Shown piece by piece: positions 34,870 through 44,244 of a stretch of 64,000 nt of DNA (the stretch's first letter is position 1; the number at the start of each line of letters is the position of its first letter). This stretch comes from CAZZKF01 sp964654995 (GTDB lineage Bacteria; Pseudomonadota; Alphaproteobacteria; CAZZKF01). Both the position numbers and the translations under genes were made by a program. The stretch lies in contig CAZZKF010000002.1 in NCBI GenBank assembly GCA_964654995.1, forward strand, positions 1 to 64,000. The letters run 5' to 3'. The notes under the pieces are model-generated. The model saw only the letters and a program-made list of their open reading frames with translations. It ran no database searches and was not told the origin of the DNA.

Positions 34870-37329
34870 CTAATAGATTCCGCCGGTGCCGTCGCGCGTG
34901 TTGGCATTGACTTGCAGCACTTTGTCCGATCCGTCAAGAACCGGGCGGCTGCCACGAGGCTCGGTGCCGGGAATGAAGGCCTCGAAAATCACGTTCTTGT
35001 CACCCGGCGCCGCCGGCAGGCCGGTTCGGGCATTGACGCGGACCAGCCGGATCCCCGGCGGAATCCGGAACGGAACAGCTGGTTTGCCCTTGAGCGCGGC
35101 GGCCATGAAATCGCGGAACACGGGCACTGCCGTGGTGTTGCCGAATTCGTGCTTGCCCAGCGACATCGGCGTATCGAACCCCATGAACACGCCGACCACC
35201 AGATCCGGCGAAAAACCGATAAACCAGGTATCGACGCTGTCGTTGCTGGTCCCGGTCTTGCCGGCCAGCGGCTTGCCCACGGAACGGATGCGGATGCCGG
35301 TGCCGCGCTGCACCACGCCTTCCAGTAGCGAGACAATCTGATACGCCGTGCGCGGATCGAGTACCTGATCGCGGGTGTCGGGAAGCTGCGGCGGTGGTGT
35401 GCCATCCCAGGCGGCCAGACGACAGTTCGGGCATTCACGGGCATCGTGGCGATAGATGGTCCGCCCGTGGCGATCCTGAATGCGGTCAATCAGGGTGGGG
35501 TGAATGCGCTTGCCGCCGTTGACGAAAATGGCGTAAGCCGCCGTGAGCCGCATCAAGGTGGTCTCGCCGGCGCCCAGGGCCATCGACAGGATCGGCGGCA
35601 TGTTGTCAACGACGCCGAAGCGCTTGGCATAGGTGATCACCTTGTCAATGCCGATGTACTGGGCAAGACGCACAGTCATCAGGTTGCGCGATTTTTCGAT
35701 GCCCAGGCGCAGCGTGCTGGGGCCATAGAACTTGTTGCTGGAATTGGCCGGCTTCCACTTGCCCAGCCCGTAGCCCTGATCGATCACGAAGGGTGCATCG
35801 AGGATCAGGCTCGACGGCGTAAATCCCTGATCGAGCGCCGCGGCATAGACGATCGGCTTGAACGCCGAGCCCGGCTGGCGCAGGGCCTGGGTCGCCCGGT
35901 TGAACTGGCTGGCGCGGTAATCGAAACCGCCGACCAGCGCCAGAACCCGGCCCGTATGCGGGTCCATGGCGATCAGCGCGCCATCCAGCCTGGGCACCTG
36001 GCGCAGGGCGTAGCGCGCAACATCGAGCGCTGCCTGCTCGCTCAACGGCTCGACGGCGATCACATCGCCCGGGGCCAGCACGTCCGATGGCCGGGTGATT
36101 TTCGGGCCGCGCCGGTTGACGTCGATGAACTTGCGCGCCCAGGTCATCTGGTCAAGCGGAATATAGCCGCTGCTGCCGTCTTCCAGCCCGATGAACGCGC
36201 CCTCGTCGTCGAGATCAAGCACCACCGCCGGGCGCCAGGTCTTGGGGCCGAGGTGAATATCGAGGGCGGTCAAGCCCTCCAGCCAGTTGTCGCTGAGTGA
36301 CAGGCGGGCCAGCGGGCCACGCCAGCCATGGCGGCGATCGTAGGCGATGATCCCGGCCCGCAGGGTTCGGTCGGCAATCGCCTGCAATTGCGGCGACAGC
36401 GTCGTGCGCACCGACAACCCGCCCTCGTAAAGCTGACGCTCGCCGTAAAGATCATAAAGCTGACGGCGCACCTCCTCGTTGAAATAGGCGGCGTTGACAT
36501 AATGGAGATCGGCGCGCGGCCGAATCTCCAGCGGCTCGGCCTTGGCCGCTTCGGCCTCTTGCGGCGTGATGAAGCCGTCCTCGACGAGGCGCGAGAGCAC
36601 CCAGTTGCGCCGCGCCACGGCCGCCTTGGGGTGGCGCAGGGGGTGATAGTTGTTGGGTGCCTTCGGCAGCGCCGCGAGGTACGCCATTTCCGCCAGCGTC
36701 AGTTCATCCAGCGCCTTGTTGAAATAGTTGAGCGCCGCCGCCGCGACCCCGTAGGAGCCCATGCCGAGATAAATCTCGTTGAGATAAAGCTCGAGAATCT
36801 GATCCTTGGAAAAGGCGTGTTCGATGCGAAAGGCGAGGATCGCTTCGCGGATCTTGCGGCGGTAGCTGACTTCGCCACTGAGCAGAAAATTCTTGGCCAC
36901 CTGCTGGGTGATCGTCGAGGCGCCGACCGGCCGGCGGTCCGTGCCGATATTGCGCAGATTGATCAGAATGGCACGAACGATGCCGAGATAATCAAGCCCC
37001 TGATGGTGATAGAAATTCTTGTCCTCGGCGGCCAGGATGGCATTGATCAGGGGCTTCGGGATCGCCGAGATCGGCACGAACAGGCGTTTCTGGCGGGCGT
37101 ATTCGGTCAGCAGACTGCCGTCGGCCGCATGCACCCGGGTCATCACCGGCGGCTCGTAATCGGCCAATTGCTTGTAGTCGGGAAGATCGCGTCCGAACCG
37201 ATAAAGCGCGTATGCCCCGCCGCCCACCGCGCCGATGCCCACGACCGCCGTAATCAGCACGGCGTAAAGCGTGCCGCGTACCACCCGGCGCAGCCCGGTC
37301 GCGAGTCGTTTGACTCTGGTTTGCGACAT
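34870..37329 (-). CDS. mrcA: Penicillin-binding protein 1A (bifunctional)
   Basis: An 819-residue class A PBP with an N-terminal membrane anchor (residues 20-42). The glycosyltransferase domain shows AAEDKNFYHHQGLD and GASTITQQVAKNFLLSGE. An OB-like insert follows, and then the transpeptidase with the active Ser in QPGSAFKPIVYA, the SRN motif in IEKSRNLMT and KTGTSNDS. It polymerises and cross-links murein in the periplasm. It lies 164 bases downstream of amiC on the same strand. Confidence 0.95.
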   Translation of the reverse strand: MSQTRVKRLATGLRRVVRGTLYAVLITAVVGIGAVGGGAYALYRFGRDLPDYKQLADYEPPVMTRVHAADGSLLTEYARQKRLFVPISAIPKPLINAILAAEDKNFYHHQGLDYLGIVRAILINLRNIGTDRRPVGASTITQQVAKNFLLSGEVSYRRKIREAILAFRIEHAFSKDQILELYLNEIYLGMGSYGVAAAALNYFNKALDELTLAEMAYLAALPKAPNNYHPLRHPKAAVARRNWVLSRLVEDGFITPQEAEAAKAEPLEIRPRADLHYVNAAYFNEEVRRQLYDLYGERQLYEGGLSVRTTLSPQLQAIADRTLRAGIIAYDRRHGWRGPLARLSLSDNWLEGLTALDIHLGPKTWRPAVVLDLDDEGAFIGLEDGSSGYIPLDQMTWARKFIDVNRRGPKITRPSDVLAPGDVIAVEPLSEQAALDVARYALRQVPRLDGALIAMDPHTGRVLALVGGFDYRASQFNRATQALRQPGSAFKPIVYAAALDQGFTPSSLILDAPFVIDQGYGLGKWKPANSSNKFYGPSTLRLGIEKSRNLMTVRLAQYIGIDKVITYAKRFGVVDNMPPILSMALGAGETTLMRLTAAYAIFVNGGKRIHPTLIDRIQDRHGRTIYRHDARECPNCRLAAWDGTPPPQLPDTRDQVLDPRTAYQIVSLLEGVVQRGTGIRIRSVGKPLAGKTGTSNDSVDTWFIGFSPDLVVGVFMGFDTPMSLGKHEFGNTTAVPVFRDFMAAALKGKPAVPFRIPPGIRLVRVNARTGLPAAPGDKNVIFEAFIPGTEPRGSRPVLDGSDKVLQVNANTRDGTGGIY

Positions 37330-37493
37330 GAGTCCTCTTTTGTTCCCTAGGGCTTTTCCATTACATCCCGGTTGTCACATTCCGGCTGAAAGGCCCGTTT
37401 GCCGCCCTTTGGCACTGATCCATTTCATAATCCAGAAATGTGTCGGAGATATGGCGAAGCTGTGTTCCGGCATGTGGCATGGCGGGCCTGCGG

Positions 37494-38681
37494 TCAGGTC
37501 CGGCGCTCCCGGAAAAACTGCTCGATAGCGCGGAAAATCGCTTCGGCAATGCCGCGGCGCCCGGACGGCGACGACATGATCCGGGCATCCTCGGGATTCG
37601 ACAGATAGCCCATCTCGACCAGCACCGACGGCACGTCCGGCGCCTTGAGCACGACGAAGCCGGCGAACCGATGGCTGTTCGAGCGCAACTTCACACGACG
37701 CCCGAGCTCCGGCACCATCAGCGTCGCCAACTGGGCCGAATAATTCATCGTCTCGCGCTGCGCCAGATCGATCAGAATATTGGTGACATCGTCAGAGGCA
37801 CCGTCGAGGTCGACCCCGGCGATGACATCGGACTTGTTTTCCTTGGCCGCCAGCGCCGCCGCCTCCTGGTCAGAGGCCTGTTCCGAAAGCGTATAGACGG
37901 TGGCACCGCGGACCTTGCGATTGTTCAGCGAGTCCGCATGGATCGAGATCAGCAGATCGGCCCCGGCCCGGCGTGCCCGCTGAACGCGTTCGCGCAAGGG
38001 AACGAATATGTCGCGATTCCGGGTAAGCATCGGCTGATAACGCCCGCTGGCATCGAGTATCCGCTTGAGCTCCAGCGCCACCTGAAGGGTGATCCTCTTT
38101 TCCGGCAGGCCGTTGACGCCGGCCGCCCCCGGGTCAATCCCGCCATGGCCGGCATCGATGGCGATGACGCGGCGAAAATCGTTGGCCTTGCGCACTGGCG
38201 GCGCCTCGACCTGGCGTGGTCTGGCGCGGCGTCGCGGCCCGGCACTGGCACGGAAGCTGGCGGCATCGGTGGCTTTGAGATCGAGAACAAGACGGTAATG
38301 GCGGACCTTGCCGCGCGGCGGAATGAGGAAGGCGCGCTTGACCGCCACCGGGCCCTTGGCATCGAGAACGACCCGCGAATTGCCGGGCCGGAACAGGCCG
38401 TAACGATACTGGGCGATGAGGCCGGCACCCCGGCCACGCTGGCTGCCATTGATCGACCAGTTGATCTCGGGCAGGTCGATGACCACCCGATAGGGGTCGG
38501 CAAGGGTGAAAATCTCGAACTTGACCGGCGCGCTCAGATCAATCACGAAGCGCGTCGATTGGGGATGCTGGCCAAGACGAACCGCCGTTGCCTCGGGTTG
38601 GGACAATGCCGCCTGCATCGCCCCGATGAGGCCGAAAACCGCCAGCAGCAGACCCCTGAACGTCGTTTTCAGACCGGTCAT
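37494..38681 (-). CDS. amiC: N-acetylmuramoyl-L-alanine amidase (AmiC-type)
   Basis: A 395-residue periplasmic amidase with a signal peptide, an N-terminal AMIN domain (about residues 35-140, VIDLPEINWSI-type beta strands) that targets the septum, and a C-terminal Amidase_3 domain. Zinc ligands are seen in IDAGHGGIDPGA and SIHADSLN, with the catalytic Glu in VLVEMGYLSNPED. It cleaves the stem peptide from MurNAc during daughter-cell separation. The ATG at 38681 gives the signal peptide; the frame extends to a TTG at 38738. Confidence 0.93.
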   Translation of the reverse strand: MTGLKTTFRGLLLAVFGLIGAMQAALSQPEATAVRLGQHPQSTRFVIDLSAPVKFEIFTLADPYRVVIDLPEINWSINGSQRGRGAGLIAQYRYGLFRPGNSRVVLDAKGPVAVKRAFLIPPRGKVRHYRLVLDLKATDAASFRASAGPRRRARPRQVEAPPVRKANDFRRVIAIDAGHGGIDPGAAGVNGLPEKRITLQVALELKRILDASGRYQPMLTRNRDIFVPLRERVQRARRAGADLLISIHADSLNNRKVRGATVYTLSEQASDQEAAALAAKENKSDVIAGVDLDGASDDVTNILIDLAQRETMNYSAQLATLMVPELGRRVKLRSNSHRFAGFVVLKAPDVPSVLVEMGYLSNPEDARIMSSPSGRRGIAEAIFRAIEQFFRERRT

Positions 38682-38708
38682 CCTGTGCCATTCAACGCTT
38701 CGGGCCCA

Positions 38709-38738
38709 TATATAAAAACTCTTTTCCGGTCCTGGCAA
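38709..38738 (-). promoter_or_regulatory. Likely amiC promoter
   Basis: On the minus strand TTGCCA (38738-38733), an 18-base spacer and TATATA (38714-38709) form a plausible sigma-70 promoter about 27 bases before the amiC start. Confidence 0.4.
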
Positions 38739-39157
38739 CGACCAATTGATCGGTGATTCGGCTTAAAAATCAGGTTATTTGCATAAAACCGTTTGTAAGC
38801 GCGCACCGCCTCCGACTATTTTAGGGGCGCTACTGCCCGCGAGGGTCACGGCCCGCAGGCTCCGGCCAGGGACCGGGGCCCATTTTCGCGATCCCGGTCC
38901 GAGTGCCGACCGGTGACGCGTCTTATGGTCTTTGAAGCGGCCTCCCGCGGTGCAGGTCTGACAAGGATTTATCGGATCAACCGGGATGCGAAACCCAAGC
39001 GCGAAGCTTACCAGCCCAGGCCGAAGTGCGCCCATGGCGCCTCACCTTGGCGCCGGGCCCGGAGCGGCTATGGCGCAAGCGGTTTCCCCCCAACAGAGAA
39101 ACCGGCGCCCCGCCTGTTCACAGGCGATGCAAGGCGCGCCGGACGGAGTACAACTGA
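38739..39157 (+). promoter_or_regulatory. Long structured leader of rne
   Basis: About 420 bases separate the amiC promoter from rne with no credible gene. Hairpins follow one another on the plus strand: an 8-bp stem 38870-38877/38893-38900, GGCGCC pairs at 39036-39054, a 7-bp CGGTTTC/GAAACCG stem at 39080-39104, and CGCCTG-TTCA-CAGGCG at 39111-39126. RNase E often regulates its own mRNA through its 5' leader; this region is the natural candidate. The promoter itself is not clear. Confidence 0.45.
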
Positions 39158-41767
39158 ATGTCCATGCGTATGCTTATCGATGCGGCCCATCCGGAAGAAA
39201 CCCGGGTGGTGGTCGCCAAAGGGAACCAGATCGAGGAATTTGATTTTGAATCGACGGCCAAGAAACAGCTCAAAGGGAACATCTATCTCGGTCGCGTAAC
39301 CCGCGTGGAGCCGTCGCTCCAGGCGGCGTTCGTCGAATTCGGCGGCAATCGTCACGGATTTCTGGCGTTCAGCGAAATCCATCCCGATTATTACCGGATC
39401 CCGGTCGCCGACCGGCAGAAACTGATCGAGCAGGAGGCGGAAGTCGCCGCGGCCCGCGAATCCGCCGACGCTGCCGCCGATGAGGCGGATTCCGGAAACG
39501 CGGACGCCAACGGCAATGATGCCCAGGTCGAATCGCTGGGCACCAATGACGAAATCGAGGAAGAGGTTCGCGCCGCGCCGCGTATCGAGCGCCGCTACAA
39601 GATCCAGGAAGTGATCAAGCGCCGCCAGGTTCTGCTGGTCCAGGTGGTCAAGGAAGAGCGCGGCACCAAGGGGGCCGCATTGACCACGTACCTGTCGCTG
39701 GCCGGGCGCTATTGCGTGCTGATGCCCAACAGCCCGCGTGGCGGCGGCATCAGCCGCAAGATCTCCAACGCCGCCGACCGGCGGATGCTGCGCGGGGTCC
39801 TCGAAAGCCTCGACGTGCCCCAGGGCATGGGGGTGATCATCCGCACCGCAGGCGTCGAGCGCGCCAAGACGTCGATCAAGCGCGATTTCGAATATCTGAT
39901 GCGGTTGTGGGAAAACATCTGCGAGCTGACGCTGCAATCCACCGCGCCGGCGCTGATTTACGAGGAAGGCAATCTGATCAAGCGTGCCATTCGAGATCTC
40001 TACACCAAGGAGATCGAGGAAATCCTCGTCGAGGGTGATGAGGGTTACCGCACGGCCAAGAACTTCATGCGCCTCATCATGCCCAGCCACGCCCGCAAGG
40101 TTCAGCCCTATCGCGACCGCATCCCGCTGTTCCACCGCTTCCAGGTGGAAAGCCAGCTGGACACCATGTTCAACCCGACGGTGCGGCTGAAATCGGGCGG
40201 CTACATCGTCATCAACCCGACCGAGGCCCTGGTCGCCATCGATGTCAACTCGGGCCGCGCCACCCGCGAGGCCAACATCGAGCAGACGGCCTTGAAGACC
40301 AACCTCGAAGCGGCCGAGGAAATTGCCCGGCAGCTGCGGCTGCGCGACCTCGCCGGCCTGATCGTCATCGATTTCATCGACATGGAGGAAAACCGCAGCA
40401 ACCGGGCCGTCGAGCGTCGCCTCAAGGAATGTCTCAAGAACGACCGTGCCCGGCTCCAGGTCGGCCGGATCAGCCCGTTCGGCATGCTCGAGATGTCGCG
40501 CCAGCGCCTGCATCCCGGTTTGCTCGAGGCCAGCACCGTCGTCTGTCCGGCCTGCGATGGCGCCGGGATCATCCGGTCGACACCGTCGACCGCCCTGCAC
40601 ATTCTGCGTCTGGCGGAAGATGAGGGTATTCGGCAGCGCAGCTCGAAATACGAGGTGCGGGTGCCGCCCGAGGTCGCCACCTACGTGCTCAACGAAAAAC
40701 GCCGGCAACTGGCCGAGATCGAGGACCGCTACGGCTTCCACATCGTGATTACCGGCGACGAGGACCTGATCGCCGGCCAGATCGAGACCGAGCGCACCGG
40801 GCGTGGCGAGGACGGTGGCGAGACCCAGGCGGTCACTGCCGAAGCCGCCTATCCCGAGGCGGCCGCCAATGGCGAGGACAGCACCGGCAAGCGGCGGCGG
40901 CGGCGGCGCAAGCCGCGGCGCCGCACCGACGAGGCCGAGGCGGAAGTGGTCGAGGCTGCTGCCGCTGCTTCCGAAGAAAGCGCCGCGCCTGAGGCTGAGG
41001 CCGAGGCCGGCGAAACGCGTCCCTCCGGGTCCCGGCGACGGCGTGGCCGACGCGGTGGCCGGCGGCGCGCAGCCGCCGCCGAAGCGGCACCGCCAGAAGC
41101 CGGTCCCGAAACCGGTGCCGACGAGGCCGTCACAATTGCCGAGGAGGCTCCCGCCACGGACGACACGGCCGTCGCCGAGCTGGTGCCGGGCGAGCCCGAG
41201 GCCGCGCAGGCAGCCGAGCCTGCGGAAACGGAAGCCGCTGCGGAAACCCAAGCAGCCACGGATGACGGAGCCAAGAAGCCCAAGAAGAAGGCTGCGGCCA
41301 AGCGCAAACCGGCGCGCCGCCGCAGCAAGGCCAAACCCAAGGCCGCCGCCGCCGAGCCGACGCCTGAAGACGCACCCGAAGACAAGCCCTTGGCCGACGA
41401 GGTTGACGACACGGAGCCGGCCAAAACCGCCGCCGCCGCGCCGCCACCCGAGGCCAAGGCCAAGCCGGCCACCCGTCCCAAGCGGCGGCGAACCAGGGCC
41501 AAGAAGACCGTGCCTGACAGTGACGGGCCCCCGTCCGAGGCAGAGCCGGATACCGCATCGGAAGGCGGCAAACCGTCCGAGGACACGTCTTCAGGCAGCG
41601 GTGACGAGGATGAGCGCGACGTGCCCGCCGTTGCCGCCGCGGCGCCAGCCGTCGATGTCTCGTCGCTGGCGTCGGCAACCCCGGATGTGGCTGCGGATGC
41701 GGTCGCTGGCGCCGAGTCGGAAGCCAAGCCACGTCGGCGCGGCTGGTGGCAACGCCGCGCCACCTGA
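39158..41767 (+). CDS. rne: Ribonuclease E
   Basis: An 869-residue endoribonuclease central to mRNA decay and rRNA/tRNA processing. The S1 domain (from about residue 37) is split by an acidic insert of some 50 residues. The DNase-I-like catalytic core has its Mg ligands in VAIDVNSGRA and IVIDFIDMEE, and the Zn-link cysteines in VCPACDGAG. From about residue 550 the chain becomes a disordered, Arg- then Ala/Glu/Pro-rich scaffold ending in WWQRRAT, the region that docks degradosome partners and membranes. Confidence 0.95.
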   Translation: MSMRMLIDAAHPEETRVVVAKGNQIEEFDFESTAKKQLKGNIYLGRVTRVEPSLQAAFVEFGGNRHGFLAFSEIHPDYYRIPVADRQKLIEQEAEVAAARESADAAADEADSGNADANGNDAQVESLGTNDEIEEEVRAAPRIERRYKIQEVIKRRQVLLVQVVKEERGTKGAALTTYLSLAGRYCVLMPNSPRGGGISRKISNAADRRMLRGVLESLDVPQGMGVIIRTAGVERAKTSIKRDFEYLMRLWENICELTLQSTAPALIYEEGNLIKRAIRDLYTKEIEEILVEGDEGYRTAKNFMRLIMPSHARKVQPYRDRIPLFHRFQVESQLDTMFNPTVRLKSGGYIVINPTEALVAIDVNSGRATREANIEQTALKTNLEAAEEIARQLRLRDLAGLIVIDFIDMEENRSNRAVERRLKECLKNDRARLQVGRISPFGMLEMSRQRLHPGLLEASTVVCPACDGAGIIRSTPSTALHILRLAEDEGIRQRSSKYEVRVPPEVATYVLNEKRRQLAEIEDRYGFHIVITGDEDLIAGQIETERTGRGEDGGETQAVTAEAAYPEAAANGEDSTGKRRRRRRKPRRRTDEAEAEVVEAAAAASEESAAPEAEAEAGETRPSGSRRRRGRRGGRRRAAAAEAAPPEAGPETGADEAVTIAEEAPATDDTAVAELVPGEPEAAQAAEPAETEAAAETQAATDDGAKKPKKKAAAKRKPARRRSKAKPKAAAAEPTPEDAPEDKPLADEVDDTEPAKTAAAAPPPEAKAKPATRPKRRRTRAKKTVPDSDGPPSEAEPDTASEGGKPSEDTSSGSGDEDERDVPAVAAAAPAVDVSSLASATPDVAADAVAGAESEAKPRRRGWWQRRAT

Positions 41768-41815
41768 CGATCGCCGCGGATTGCGGCGGGAGGCTCGTGA
41801 AGCCCTCACGGACTC

Positions 41816-41845
41816 TTGAATTTGTGCGCGAACAAAACCTTATAC
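41816..41845 (+). promoter_or_regulatory. Possible promoter for the M48 peptidase operon
   Basis: TTGAAT (41816-41821), an 18-base spacer and TTATAC (41840-41845) lie about 150 bases before the M48 start in an AT-rich patch between rne and the M48 gene. A second -10-like TATAGT (41854-41859) is nearby. Confidence 0.3.
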
Positions 41846-41995
41846 AGATTTGTTATAGTTTGCGTTCGCAGATTTGGGAATTGGCCTGCTGGTGGGCCCT
41901 GGAAAGCCCCCGGGGGCGGAGCACGAGGCGCGGCCATTGACCGGACGTGGCTGGCGCTCCTACTGTTGAAGGTTGGCGAACCGGAGTCCCCTGTC

Positions 41996-43414
41996 GTGCG
42001 CAAGATACTTGCCGTCGTGATCTCTTTCGCCCTGGTGGCCGTCTGGCCCGATACCGGGTGGAGCCAGCGGCGCGGCCTGTCGATCCTTCGCGACGCCGAG
42101 ATCGAACGGGATTTGCGGGCCTTCACCGATCCGCTGTTTGAGGCTGCCGGCATCGACAAACAGGCGGTTCGCCTGTTTCTGGTCAACGACAAGTCGATCA
42201 ATGCCTTTGTCGCCGGCGGCCAGAACCTGTTCGTACATACCGGCCTGTTGATGGCGGCCAAGAAGCCGTCCGAGGTGATCGGCGTGCTTGCCCATGAAAC
42301 CGGCCATATCGCCGGCGGCGACGTCAGCCGTTCCGGCCGTGCCATCCGCAGCGCCGGCACCGTTTCGATCATCTCCATGCTGGCCGGTATCGCGGCGGCG
42401 GTGGCCGGGGCGGCCAATGCCGGCGCCAGCCTGATCGCCAGCAGCGGCCAGTTCGCCCAGCGCTCCTTTCTGGCCTACAGCCGCACCCAGGAATCCCAGG
42501 CCGACCAGGCGGCTCTGAACTTCCTGCGCCGCACCAAGCAGTCGGCCAACGGATTGATTTCCTTTTTTGAGCTGCTGGCCAGCGAAGAAGCCAAGGTGAC
42601 GACCAATCGCGATCCCTATATCCGCAGCCATCCGCTCAACCGCGAACGGATTTCCAGGCTGCTGGATGCGGCCCGTCAGTCCCCTTACTGGGACGCACCG
42701 GAAAACCCGGTCTATGTCGACATGCTCAAGCGCATGCAGGCGAAGCTGCGTGGCTATCTGCTGAGCCCGCGCCAGACACTCAGCATCTATCCGCCTTCTG
42801 ACAAGAGCGTCTATGCGCGCTATGCCCGGGCCTTCGCCTACCACAAGGCGGCCCTGACCGACAAGGCGATCGCCGAGATCGATGCCATGCTCGATGATGT
42901 GCCGAACGATCCCTATTTCCTCGAGCTCAAGGGGCAGATCCTGTTCGAAAGCGGCAAGGTGAAGCGCGCCATCGAACCGTTCCGCGAGGCAGTTCGCTAT
43001 GCGCCTGGCGAGACCTTGCTGCGGGTGGGCCTGGCGCAAGCAATCATCGCCTCCGAAGATCCCGCCTATCTCGACGAGGCAATCACCCAGTTGACGGTCG
43101 CCAATCAGCGCGATCCCTATAATTCCTTCGGCTGGTATCAGCTTGCCATCGCGTATAGCCGCAAGGGCAACAAGCCGATGGCCGATCTGGCGACGGCCGA
43201 GCGCTATCTGCTGACCGGGCGCTTTCGCGAGGCGGTGAGACTGGCCAAGCGGGCATCGACCGAAATCCCCGAAAACACCCCCGGCTGGTGGCGGGCCCAG
43301 GACATCGTTTATCTGGCCAAGAGCGAAGCCGAAGCGAACGGCAAGCATGGCCCGGACGAGGGCGACGACAGCGACGCGCCCACTGGCGACAATGACGGAG
43401 GCCACGACGACTGA
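41996..43414 (+). CDS. Periplasmic M48 metalloprotease with TPR (BepA-like)
   Basis: A 472-residue exported protease. A signal peptide (residues 1-27) leads to the M48 domain with zinc motif VLAHETGHIAGGD and the third ligand in QESQADQAALNFL. A C-terminal TPR half (DKAIAEIDAMLDD, KVKRAIEPFREAV) matches BepA, which checks assembly of outer-membrane proteins. I chose the GTG at 41996, preceded by GGAG, since it begins the signal peptide; the frame extends to 41816. The stop overlaps the next start (TGATG). Confidence 0.88.
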   Translation: MRKILAVVISFALVAVWPDTGWSQRRGLSILRDAEIERDLRAFTDPLFEAAGIDKQAVRLFLVNDKSINAFVAGGQNLFVHTGLLMAAKKPSEVIGVLAHETGHIAGGDVSRSGRAIRSAGTVSIISMLAGIAAAVAGAANAGASLIASSGQFAQRSFLAYSRTQESQADQAALNFLRRTKQSANGLISFFELLASEEAKVTTNRDPYIRSHPLNRERISRLLDAARQSPYWDAPENPVYVDMLKRMQAKLRGYLLSPRQTLSIYPPSDKSVYARYARAFAYHKAALTDKAIAEIDAMLDDVPNDPYFLELKGQILFESGKVKRAIEPFREAVRYAPGETLLRVGLAQAIIASEDPAYLDEAITQLTVANQRDPYNSFGWYQLAIAYSRKGNKPMADLATAERYLLTGRFREAVRLAKRASTEIPENTPGWWRAQDIVYLAKSEAEANGKHGPDEGDDSDAPTGDNDGGHDD

Positions 43415-44244
43415 TGACACGACACCGCAACAGACTTGCCTTTCTGGCCTTCGTTCTCGCCCTTCTGGCAAGCGTCGGAGTGGTCACCCTGGCGCTCCGG
43501 CCCGCTTCGTCGGATGGACCGGCAAAATCCGACATCGAGCGCATCGTGCACAGCTACATCGTCGAGCATCCGGAAGTCCTGCAGGAAGCCGTGGCGGTCT
43601 TGCGCGAGCGCCAGGGCCAGGAAGCTGCCCAACGGGACCGCAAACTGCTGGCGGCGCACCGCAAGGCGCTTTACGGGGATCTCGGTGCGGTGGTTACCGG
43701 CAACCCGAACGGCGACGTCACCATCATCGAATTCTTCGATTACAACTGCCCCTACTGCAAGGAAGTGTTCCCGACGCTTGAGCGCTTGCAAGCCAGCGAT
43801 CCCGACATCCGCCTTGTGCTCCGCGAATTTCCGGTGTTGGCGCCAAGCTCGCTGACCGCCGCGCGGGCGGCGCTGGCGGCCGAACGGCAGGGGCTTTACG
43901 TCGAGCTGCACAATGCCCTGATGTCGACGCCGGGGCGCCTCACCGACGAGGCGATCATGGACATCGCCCGACGCATCGGCCTGGACATGGATCGCCTGCG
44001 CGCCGACATGAAGGATCCCGCGATCGACCGGGCGATTTCCGCCAATCTGAACATCGCCCAGCAGCTCGGGCTGTCGGGTACGCCGTCATTCGTGATCGGG
44101 GACTCGATCCTGCGCGGGCTGGCCGGGATCGAAAAGTTCGAAGCCCTGGTCAAAGAGGCGCGCGCCGGCTGCGAGACCTGCGTGGTGGCCGAGCAGCAGC
44201 CCAATGGCGTCTCACCCGATGGCGCCTCAGATGAGGCCGGCTAG
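43414..44244 (+). CDS. DsbA-family thiol-disulfide oxidoreductase
   Basis: A 276-residue periplasmic protein with an N-terminal signal anchor (residues 8-29). A short helical stretch (IVHSYIVEHPEVLQEAVAVL) comes before the thioredoxin fold. The redox motif is CPYC in FFDYNCPYCKEVFP and the cis-Pro loop is SGTPSFVIGD, both as in DsbA/Com1 proteins. Two further cysteines (CETC) lie near the C-terminus. It is coupled to the M48 protease and probably oxidises envelope proteins. Its last 18 bases overlap the convergent thiS-thiG gene. Confidence 0.9.
   Translation: MTRHRNRLAFLAFVLALLASVGVVTLALRPASSDGPAKSDIERIVHSYIVEHPEVLQEAVAVLRERQGQEAAQRDRKLLAAHRKALYGDLGAVVTGNPNGDVTIIEFFDYNCPYCKEVFPTLERLQASDPDIRLVLREFPVLAPSSLTAARAALAAERQGLYVELHNALMSTPGRLTDEAIMDIARRIGLDMDRLRADMKDPAIDRAISANLNIAQQLGLSGTPSFVIGDSILRGLAGIEKFEALVKEARAGCETCVVAEQQPNGVSPDGASDEAG

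Noticed and set aside
39068..41251. 727-codon open frame antisense to rne
   Set aside because: Codon-bias shadow: the translation is compositionally odd (His/Asp/Gly/Leu-rich) and lacks any family signature, while the plus strand encodes a complete RNase E.
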